Source of the DNA: JAAYDK01 sp964543935
GTDB taxonomy: Bacteria; Spirochaetota; Spirochaetia; Sphaerochaetales; Sphaerochaetaceae
Direction of reading: 5' to 3'
DNA length: 26,890 nt
Assembly (NCBI GenBank): GCA_964543935.1
Contig: CAZJAK010000031.1
Coordinates: forward strand, 1-26,890
Position 1 is the stretch's first letter. Every line of letters starts with the position of its first letter. A program made the translations under genes and the position numbers. The notes beneath the pieces are model-generated. The model had not been told where the DNA came from and made no database searches. It worked only from the letters and a program-made list of their open reading frames with translations. Of this stretch, positions 15,805-21,859 are shown piece by piece.

Positions 15805-16843
15805 ACCACCGGTACCAAGCGTCGAGCATGGTGAGGGCGGTCATCGCTTCGACGACGACAACCACCCGCGGGCAGATGCAACTGTCGTGCCGCCCCTCGA
15901 CCGTCACGAGCCGCTCATTTCCGTCAATGTCGACCGTGCGTTGTGCTTGAGCGATCGATGCAGTTGGTTTGACGGCTAACCTGAAGACGATGGGGTCGCC
16001 GTTGGAGATGCCCCCGTTGATCCCTCCGGCATGGTTGCTGAGGAATCCATGAGAATCCATCTGGTCGTTATGCTGTGAGCCACGCATCGCGGCAGCTGCA
16101 AAGCCGCTTCCGAATTCAATACCTTTCACCGCCCCGATCGACATGATGGCATGGGCGAGCAACGCCTCCAGCTTGTCGAAGACCGGTTCGCCCAGCCCGA
16201 CCGGAACACCGCTGACCGTGCATTCCACGATCCCGCCGATGCTGTCTTTGGCAGCTTTCGCCGCTTCGATCTCATGTTGCATCGCCAAAGCTGCGAGGGC
16301 ATCGGGGCAAGAGACCGGGTTGTTGGTGATCTCAGCCATATCCCTGCGGTCTGTGGTAATCGTTCCGATGGCGATGCAATAGGCTTTGATATCAATGCCT
16401 TTTGCAGCAAGAACCTGCATGGCGATGGCTCCGGCGGCCAGGCGGGCTGCTGTTTCGCGTCCACTCGAGCGACCGCCCCCACGCCAATCCCTGATGCCGA
16501 ATTTTTTATGCCATGTGAAGTCGGCGTGGCCTGGCCTGAACAAGCGCGAGATGTCGCTGTAGTCGCCTGAGCGTTGGTTTTGGTTGGCGATCATGATGGC
16601 CAACGGGGCTCCGGTCGTACGGCCTTCGAACACCCCCGACAGGATGCTCACCTCGTCGCTCTCTTGACGGGAAGTCCCCAACGGATTCCCGCCCGGGCGA
16701 CGCCTGGCCATCTGGCGATTTAGGAGTTCCATATCGATGGCGAAACCACTTTCGAGTCCGTCGATGACCACGCCGATGGCGGGTCCATGGGATTCACCGA
16801 AAGTAGTGATCGTCAATGCTGTTCCGAATGTGTTGGAGCTCAT
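15785..16843 (-). CDS. aroC: Chorismate synthase
   Basis: AroC converts 5-enolpyruvylshikimate 3-phosphate to chorismate using reduced FMN, the last common step of aromatic synthesis. The 352-residue protein is full length with the signatures TTFGESHGPAIG (including the acid-base His), RRRPGGN, RPGHADFTW, and GGGRSSGRETAARLAAG, plus the later SNHAGGINGGISNG and GRHDSCICPR blocks. The start overlaps the aroK stop as ATGA. It is downstream of aroK in the same operon, and its 3' end overlaps the helicase gene. Confidence 0.97.
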   Translation of the reverse strand: MSSNTFGTALTITTFGESHGPAIGVVIDGLESGFAIDMELLNRQMARRRPGGNPLGTSRQESDEVSILSGVFEGRTTGAPLAIMIANQNQRSGDYSDISRLFRPGHADFTWHKKFGIRDWRGGGRSSGRETAARLAAGAIAMQVLAAKGIDIKAYCIAIGTITTDRRDMAEITNNPVSCPDALAALAMQHEIEAAKAAKDSIGGIVECTVSGVPVGLGEPVFDKLEALLAHAIMSIGAVKGIEFGSGFAAAAMRGSQHNDQMDSHGFLSNHAGGINGGISNGDPIVFRLAVKPTASIAQAQRTVDIDGNERLVTVEGRHDSCICPRVVVVVEAMTALTMLDAWYRWYGRHGR

Positions 16844-17406
16844 CGTTGTCCCTCAAGCAATGCCACGATGCTGTTGCATAGCAACGTTGCGTTATGTTCG
16901 ACAGATTCCCATTCCGTCAATTTTAGCACTAAATCGGCAATCTTGCCATAGCGCCCATCACGTTCGGCATAGAGCTTGTCGAATGCTTCTCGTGGATTTG
17001 AACCTTCGAGGAAGGGCGGTATCCCCGCTGCGGCAATCCGTTGGTATAAGGCCTCTTGGGCTACATGCAAGTAGATGATCGTACCGCTGGCATGCATCAA
17101 GGCCACGGCCGCTTCATTGTCGCAAATGCCGCCGCCGGTGGCCACCAGAGTGGTTGTATGCTCTCTTGCTTCAACGGACTGTAGTAATCGTACCAGTGCG
17201 TCCCGCTCGAGTTCCATGAAACAGTGCTTGCCCAAGTCGCGATACAGCTGTCTGATCGAAGCAAATTGTCCGGCAGTTTCTGAAAGGATCAACTCGTCCA
17301 AGTCGAAGCGCTCGATGCTCCGCGTCGGGGCGAGCATCTCTGCACAACAGGCCGAGAGGCGGCTTTTTCCGCTATGTTTGATGCCGGTGATGTAGAAGAT
17401 GGCCAT
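16840..17406 (-). CDS. aroK: Shikimate kinase, divergent
   Basis: This P-loop kinase of 188 residues is predicted to phosphorylate shikimate at O3. Walker A is GIKHSGKS (8-15), the magnesium/substrate DxD is FDLDE (D35, D37), and GGG at 91-93 is the glycine-rich substrate motif; ERDGRY (Arg149) matches the C-terminal substrate arginine. Two shikimate-contacting arginines of the M. tuberculosis enzyme appear replaced: the FR..E motif reads FMELE (Met64), and the lid RPLL reads PPFL (Pro130). This resembles a divergent shikimate-kinase subgroup, and the operon position before aroC supports the role. A changed substrate is possible but not shown. Confidence 0.82.
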   Translation of the reverse strand: MAIFYITGIKHSGKSRLSACCAEMLAPTRSIERFDLDELILSETAGQFASIRQLYRDLGKHCFMELERDALVRLLQSVEAREHTTTLVATGGGICDNEAAVALMHASGTIIYLHVAQEALYQRIAAAGIPPFLEGSNPREAFDKLYAERDGRYGKIADLVLKLTEWESVEHNATLLCNSIVALLEGQR

Positions 17407-17418
17407 CGGTTTGTTCCT

Positions 17419-17901
17419 TCACTCGTCGAATGCTGCCGCCCATTCCGGTGGGTACATGGACCCACGTTCATCCTCAGCCTTGCGCAACGCAGCTTTCAGT
17501 TGGTGGGCCGAACGGCGTTTAAGCGCTTTCAGTTCGACTTTTTCCATGATGCGCGACTCGTGCAGGTTCTTGCGCGTGTTGATGGCGTGCTTGTTTTCCT
17601 TCACGACAGCTTTGAGCGCATACCTGAACGCGATGATCATCGTATACCACAGCAACACGATGATCAGCGGAACAATCTCGCGCACGCTGCGGTCCGGGCT
17701 GATGACGACTTGATACGTGCCTTGAACCATGCCGCTTAAAATCGCCATCAACGGCTCGATGCTGATGGCGAGGAATATCGCCGAGATGATGAGGGGAAGG
17801 ATCCAAAACCACCCTTGCCGGCTGAGGACGAAACGCATGCATGCCGTGCATGCTAAAAAACAGAGCAGGGTGGTGAATGTGGCGACCAGCAACATGGACA
17901 T
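17419..17901 (-). CDS. Small membrane protein of unknown function
   Basis: I do not recognise this 160-residue protein. It has three likely membrane segments (about residues 3-25, 32-56 and 77-98) and then a basic, helical cytoplasmic tail with KLLKALKRR-like charge, ending PPEWAAAFDE. The start ATG 17901 has AAGGAG 7 bases upstream. It is the first gene of the aroK-aroC-helicase operon, 12 bp before aroK, and divergent from dgt. On the minus strand TATCAT (17945-17940) could serve as its -10, almost overlapping the dgt promoter. No enzyme motif is visible. Confidence 0.75.
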   Translation of the reverse strand: MSMLLVATFTTLLCFLACTACMRFVLSRQGWFWILPLIISAIFLAISIEPLMAILSGMVQGTYQVVISPDRSVREIVPLIIVLLWYTMIIAFRYALKAVVKENKHAINTRKNLHESRIMEKVELKALKRRSAHQLKAALRKAEDERGSMYPPEWAAAFDE

Positions 17902-17920
17902 GGTCCGCTCCTTGGCGATA

Positions 17921-17949
17921 TGGTCAACCGCTTCCGATCATGATACCAT
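17921..17949 (+). promoter_or_regulatory. Possible extended -10 promoter for dgt
   Basis: TGGTCA (17921-17926), 17-base spacer, then TGA-TACCAT with the hexamer at 17944-17949. The TGn extension compensates for a moderate -35. An 8-bp palindrome ATCATGAT (17937-17944) sits in the spacer, where a divergent -10 TATCAT on the other strand also falls. Confidence 0.3.
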
Positions 17950-17979
17950 GGAGCAAAGCGTTAGGGAAGGGAGGTCGCG

Positions 17980-19143
17980 ATGGGTGCGAAAGCGGTGCTG
18001 CTGAACGGTTTGAGTCCAGAACAGATGCGCCACAGGCGTTCTGAAAGGGCCCAAGACATGCGCGGGGCTTTTTACCGTGACACGACTGCCATCATCCACA
18101 GCTCTCCATTCAGGCGCTTGAAGCACAAAACCCAAGTCTTTTTCGCTCCCAGCAACGACCACATCTGCACGCGTATGGAACATGTGTTGCATGTGGCATC
18201 GATCGCCACGGCAATCTGCCGGGGATTGGGTTTGGATACGGAGCTGGCATGGGCGATCGGCATGGGGCACGATTTGGGCCACACCCCGTTCGGGCATGTC
18301 GGTGAGCACATCTTGGCCGACCTGATGCGTTCCAAGGGCTTCGATGGATTCGAGCATGAGCAAAATTCGTTGCGGATCGTCGATTTCTTGGCCGAACACG
18401 GTAAAGGATTGAACCTTACCTATGCGGTGCGTGAAGGAATAGCCGTTCACAATGGTGAGACGTTCAGCCAACACCTTTTGATCGATGCGGTAGTCAGGGA
18501 CTTGCAGAGTTGCCAATCCCATCGGGATCGCTTGCCCGCGACATGGGAAGCGGCCGTGGTCAGGTTCTCCGATCAAATCGCCTATCTTGGCAGGGATTAC
18601 GAGGATGCCTGCCGCTTGGCCATCATCGAGCCCGATTCGCTGCCCGCCATCGCTGCCGAGCGACTGGGGAGACGCAACGGGCAGATCATCGACACATTGG
18701 TCACCGATTTGGTCGAGCATTCCAATCCCGTTGACGGCATCAGTTTCTCCGATGGTGTGTTCGAGGCGGTCTTGGCCATGAAGGAATTCAATTACGAGCG
18801 AATTTACAAATCCCCGCTCCTACAAGGATACGGACGCTATTTCTCGCGGCTTTTGAAACTGATTGTCGATTATCTGCAGGGCATGCTCGATGCCTACCAG
18901 CTCGACGGTGAACGCTATCGCGACGAACGCAACATGCTGGCGGTCGGTTTCTACCACCACTTGGTGGAGATGCAACCGATGTACCTGAAACAGGACGGCA
19001 ACGTGGACAGGCTCGTGTTCGATTACGTGGCTGGAATGAGCGACAACTTTTGCTTGGACTGCGCTAACGAGATCCTGAAACCTGAACACTTGAACGAGCG
19101 GATCGAACAATCGCTGACCGGCAAGTGGTTCGATGCCCGCTGA
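17980..19143 (+). CDS. dgt: Deoxyguanosinetriphosphate triphosphohydrolase-like HD protein
   Basis: This HD-superfamily enzyme splits dNTPs into deoxynucleoside and triphosphate and so affects dNTP pools. In 387 residues the metal site is H68 (RMEHVLHV), HD at 97-98 (GHDLGHTPFGH, with H101 and H106) and D198 (FSDQIAYLGRD). FRRLKHKTQV near residue 44 is the typical Dgt lead-in. Length and motif layout match the shorter Dgt-like type 2 proteins rather than E. coli Dgt (505). The start ATG 17980 has GGGAGG about 7 bases upstream. It converges on nrdR with 8 bp between, placing two dNTP-balance genes together. Confidence 0.93.
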   Translation: MGAKAVLLNGLSPEQMRHRRSERAQDMRGAFYRDTTAIIHSSPFRRLKHKTQVFFAPSNDHICTRMEHVLHVASIATAICRGLGLDTELAWAIGMGHDLGHTPFGHVGEHILADLMRSKGFDGFEHEQNSLRIVDFLAEHGKGLNLTYAVREGIAVHNGETFSQHLLIDAVVRDLQSCQSHRDRLPATWEAAVVRFSDQIAYLGRDYEDACRLAIIEPDSLPAIAAERLGRRNGQIIDTLVTDLVEHSNPVDGISFSDGVFEAVLAMKEFNYERIYKSPLLQGYGRYFSRLLKLIVDYLQGMLDAYQLDGERYRDERNMLAVGFYHHLVEMQPMYLKQDGNVDRLVFDYVAGMSDNFCLDCANEILKPEHLNERIEQSLTGKWFDAR

Positions 19144-19151
19144 GACGTGCT

Positions 19152-19616
19152 TCATTCCATGTTGTGGGTGATTCGCTCGATTTCCTCGATGAATTGGTCT
19201 ACATTGTCGAAAGCACGGTACACCGAAGCGAAACGGACATAGGCGACCGTGTCGATCCGATACAACTGGCGTAAAGCGGCTTCTCCGATTGCCGCCGAGG
19301 AAATTTCGCGTTTCGCCCCTGCAAGCAGCTGAACTTCATCCTCGATGTCCTGCAAGACTTCCTCGATAGTCTCTTGACTGATATTGCGTTTTTCAGTGGT
19401 GATGCGGATGCCGCGTTCGACCTTGCGGATGTCGAACGGCTCACGCCGACCGTCACGCTTTACCACCATCAATGGTTTTTCTTCGATGCGTTCGTAGGAT
19501 GTGAAGCGGTACCCGCACTCCAGACACTCGCGACGGCGCCGTATTGCTGTGCCGCTGCTGTTCTGACGCGATTCAAGAACCTTGTCGTCCATATGACCAC
19601 AATGGGGACACAACAT
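19152..19616 (-). CDS. nrdR: Transcriptional repressor NrdR
   Basis: NrdR is the ATP/dATP-sensing repressor of ribonucleotide reductase operons. The 154-residue product has the N-terminal zinc ribbon CPHC (3-6) and CLEC (31-34) with RRRREC between, then an ATP-cone (about 49-139) beginning MVVKRDGRREPFDIRKV. Length is exactly typical. The start ATG 19616 has GGGAGAA 8 bases upstream. A dyad AACTA-N7-TAGTT lies in its likely promoter (19648-19664). No ribonucleotide reductase gene is in the window. Confidence 0.97.
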   Translation of the reverse strand: MLCPHCGHMDDKVLESRQNSSGTAIRRRRECLECGYRFTSYERIEEKPLMVVKRDGRREPFDIRKVERGIRITTEKRNISQETIEEVLQDIEDEVQLLAGAKREISSAAIGEAALRQLYRIDTVAYVRFASVYRAFDNVDQFIEEIERITHNME

Positions 19617-19647
19617 CGATTCTTCTCCCAGAAAACAGATTAACTCA

Positions 19648-19664
19648 AACTATAACATGTAGTT
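19648..19664 (-). promoter_or_regulatory. Dyad overlapping the probable nrdR promoter
   Basis: AACTA-N7-TAGTT, AT-rich, 32 bp upstream of nrdR. On the minus strand it contains TATAGT (19654-19649), a -10-like hexamer with a weak TATGCA -35 at 17 bases. It has the ACTA/TAGT arms of an NrdR box but the centre is 3 bp too long, so autoregulation is only a suggestion. Confidence 0.3.
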
Positions 19665-19714
19665 GACTGATTGCATACCGTCAATTTCACTTTTTCTATC
19701 CGTGCCAATACTGC

Positions 19715-19731
19715 TTGCCACTGTGTGGCAA
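19715..19731. promoter_or_regulatory. Perfect inverted repeat, operator-like
   Basis: TTGCCAC-N3-GTGGCAA: two 7-bp arms, perfect, centred in the 210-bp divergent gap between nrdR and the ACT-domain gene. No U-tract follows on either strand, so it is more like a protein-binding site than a terminator. The binding protein is unknown. Confidence 0.45.
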
Positions 19732-19776
19732 AGTGGATGAGGTTGTAAAAAATCTTGGAATTCTGTTATGAAAATA

Positions 19777-19806
19777 TTGAAATAGCGAGTATGATGTACC
19801 TATGGT
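19777..19806 (+). promoter_or_regulatory. Possible promoter for the ACT-domain/NTPase pair
   Basis: TTGAAA (19777-19782), 18-base spacer, TATGGT (19801-19806). Another -10-like TATGAT at 19790-19795 lacks a good -35. Either would give a short leader before ATG 19827. Confidence 0.35.
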
Positions 19807-19826
19807 AACACAATGGTGAGGTGGTT

Positions 19827-20492
19827 ATGGAATCGGTAAGCACATGTGTGAAACAGATCATCGACAGGACACCCTTCCTCTACGAGATGCTCATCCAAGG
19901 GATCCTCAGCTATAGCAATTATGCCCAATCGATACTCCCGAGCGTGGTGAAGATGCACGGCAAAGATGTCAAACTCTCGGCCATCGTGATGGCCATCAGG
20001 CGCTATGCCGAAGATTTGCGCAAAAAGGAGTCGGAGCAACGCACAGTTGACCTCAAGTATGAGATCGTGATGAAGACCAATATATTCGACCTCAACATGG
20101 TGCGTGGCGACGCTATCATGGCCAAACTCGGGAAATTGTACGATGCAGTCTCGCCTTCCAAGGGTGATTTTTTAAACATCACTCTTGGCAGCCATGAAGT
20201 GAGTCTCTCCGTGAGCGAAAAGTACCGTCCGTTGGTGGACGAACTCACCCAAGGGGAGCGGATCCTCCATAGCAAGAGCGATCTGGTGGCGTTGTCATTG
20301 GTGTTTTCGGGTGATTTCATGTCGACTCCCGGCATCGTCTACGAAGCTGTGCGCAAGTTGGCCTGGGAACAGATCAACGTGAACGAGATCGTCTCGACGA
20401 TGAACGAGCTCACTTTCGTCATCAAGCGCGAGGACTCCATGAAGGCGTTCTCCGTGCTGCAGAGTTTCCTTGGGAATCAGGATCTTGCATGA
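19827..20492 (+). CDS. ACT-domain regulatory protein (COG2150-like)
   Basis: A 221-residue protein with no catalytic motif. The C-terminal part (about 154-217) has the ACT fold pattern: hydrophobic strand ALSLVFSGD, then TPGIVYEAVRKLAWEQINVNEIVS and ELTFVIKREDSMKAFSVL, closest to the aspartokinase-type ACT repeat that binds amino acids. The N-terminus (1 to about 65) looks like a small helical DNA- or protein-binding region, ending AIVMAIRRYAEDL; this layout resembles archaeal predicted amino-acid regulators of COG2150. ATG 19827 is chosen over GTG 19821 because GAGGTG precedes it. Its stop overlaps the next gene as ATGA, so the two are made together. The ligand and target are unknown. Confidence 0.7.
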   Translation: MESVSTCVKQIIDRTPFLYEMLIQGILSYSNYAQSILPSVVKMHGKDVKLSAIVMAIRRYAEDLRKKESEQRTVDLKYEIVMKTNIFDLNMVRGDAIMAKLGKLYDAVSPSKGDFLNITLGSHEVSLSVSEKYRPLVDELTQGERILHSKSDLVALSLVFSGDFMSTPGIVYEAVRKLAWEQINVNEIVSTMNELTFVIKREDSMKAFSVLQSFLGNQDLA

Positions 20493-21019
20493 GAAGGGTC
20501 ATCGTCGTAACCGGCGAGGTCGACAGCGGCAAAACCACCTTGGCCAATTCGGTCTGTTCCCGCTTGGATAGCGACGGCTACCGGATGGGGGGTGTGCTCC
20601 AGGCTGTTCCCATCCCGGGGATGGCCAAGGACGACCGCTATGTGGCCGATATCGCCAGCGGCGCGGTCAAGTTGTTGATGACTACCCGCGAGATGCCGCT
20701 GTGGCGGCACCGTGGTCGATTCTGGATCGATGATGAGGCTTTCACCTGGTGCAACGACCGGATCTTGGCGGCTCACCCGTATTGCGACATCATCGCACTG
20801 GACGAAATCGGGCCGATTGAGTTGGAACAGGGTGGTCTCGCTCCCGCTTTGTGGCACTTGGCCGCACAAGGCGATGCAACGATCTTGATGGTGGTCAGGC
20901 GCTCGCTGCTCACCGCCGTGTGCGACCGGTTCGGTATCGAGCTCTCCTCGGCATTCCTGATGGATTGCTGCGTCCCGTTGGAAACACGCTATCCGTCATT
21001 GATCCGATGGCTGACCTAA
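20489..21019 (+). CDS. THEP1-type P-loop NTPase
   Basis: A 176-residue P-loop protein with Walker A GEVDSGKTT (9-17) and Walker B/THEP1 motif ALDEIGPIEL (102-111), preceded by GRFWIDDEAFTWCNDRIL and followed by MVVRRSLLTAV; these match the THEP1/NTPase_1 nucleoside-triphosphatase family, which hydrolyses NTPs in vitro but has no clear cellular role. The N-terminal GGVLQAV loop is also typical. Translationally coupled to the ACT-domain gene, suggesting that an amino-acid or metabolite signal is read together with NTP hydrolysis; this is inference. Converges on the IMPase gene with 13 bp between stops. Confidence 0.8.
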   Translation: MRRVIVVTGEVDSGKTTLANSVCSRLDSDGYRMGGVLQAVPIPGMAKDDRYVADIASGAVKLLMTTREMPLWRHRGRFWIDDEAFTWCNDRILAAHPYCDIIALDEIGPIELEQGGLAPALWHLAAQGDATILMVVRRSLLTAVCDRFGIELSSAFLMDCCVPLETRYPSLIRWLT

Positions 21020-21032
21020 GAGGTGGTGCCCT

Positions 21033-21830
21033 TCAGTGCAGCCGAGTCGGCAAGAGCTTGCGCATGGCCTTCACGGCCGCAGGGGTGCCGCTGAATACGG
21101 TGCCTTCGAAGGGGAGGCGTTCGACCAACAGGTTGTGGTCGTACACAAACGGTGTGCCGTCATCGCGGCAGACCGCGAATCCCCCGGCCAGCAACAAAGC
21201 GTGGGCTCCCGCCATGTCCCAAGCGTAGCAGGGCACTGAGACAGAGCCTTGGATGTTGGGGTGGACGAGCACCGAAAGCATGTGCAGGATGTTCGAACCA
21301 TAGCACCTGATTTTGCCGCCATAGCCGCTCAGGTCGAGATATTCGCCGACATTGGAAGCCATGGCGATTTGTTTGGGCACGTCCTTGCCGGTGGCAGATC
21401 TGAACGGTATGCCGTTGAGCAGTATCGATGTGCCGGGGTCGAGCCTGAGAAACAATGGCTCGTCGGAAGAAAGGCCCCAGCGGGGGGCGTTGACCATGGC
21501 TCCGATACACTGGAGATGCTTGTCCAATATCCCGATCGAGATGGCCCAGCCAGGCAATCCTTGGCTGTACACATCGGTTCCATCGATTGGATCGATGACG
21601 AATGTCAGCTCTGCGCCCTCTTTGAAAGGGGTCCTGGTCTCCTCGGTCACAATGTTGGCGCCGACGAACAATTCGTTGATCAAGGCTACCAGACAGTCGG
21701 AGACGGCCAAGTCTGTCTTGGTCAGGACAGAGCCATCCTCCTTGTAGGTGCGCGCCACGGTGCGCTGTGCATCACAAGCAAAGCGGCCCATGGCGAGCAC
21801 CGCCTCGGCCAACTTATCGAATTCATCCAT
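21033..21830 (-). CDS. Inositol monophosphatase-family phosphatase
   Basis: A 265-residue magnesium-dependent phosphatase of the IMPase/CysQ/HisN superfamily. Metal-site residues are visible: TEE (62-64), DPIDGTD (80-86) and WDMAGAH with D205. GLPGWAISIG follows the DPIDGT motif as usual. Substrate could be inositol phosphate, 3'-phosphoadenosine 5'-phosphate or histidinol phosphate; nothing here decides, although DPIDGTDVYSQG lacks the more usual TTNF. The start ATG 21830 is head to head with mfd, with about 29 bp between. An AGAGGA site lies about 10 bases upstream. Confidence 0.88.
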   Translation of the reverse strand: MDEFDKLAEAVLAMGRFACDAQRTVARTYKEDGSVLTKTDLAVSDCLVALINELFVGANIVTEETRTPFKEGAELTFVIDPIDGTDVYSQGLPGWAISIGILDKHLQCIGAMVNAPRWGLSSDEPLFLRLDPGTSILLNGIPFRSATGKDVPKQIAMASNVGEYLDLSGYGGKIRCYGSNILHMLSVLVHPNIQGSVSVPCYAWDMAGAHALLLAGGFAVCRDDGTPFVYDHNLLVERLPFEGTVFSGTPAAVKAMRKLLPTRLH

Positions 21831-21858
21831 TGAACAGGTTTCCTCTCTGTGCTAGGGT
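21830..21858 (+). promoter_or_regulatory. Possible mfd promoter in the 29-bp divergent gap
   Basis: TTGAAC (21830-21835), 17-base spacer, TGC-TAGGGT with the hexamer at 21853-21858. If used, transcription would begin near 21865, so translation would start at ATG 21869 almost without a leader. The -10 match is weak (3 of 6 plus TGn). Confidence 0.2.
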
Positions 21859-21859
21859 A

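Noticed and set aside
21767..21859. Upstream in-frame start extending mfd by 31 residues
   Set aside because: It would run antisense through the start of the IMPase gene; the Mfd family does not have this N-terminus.
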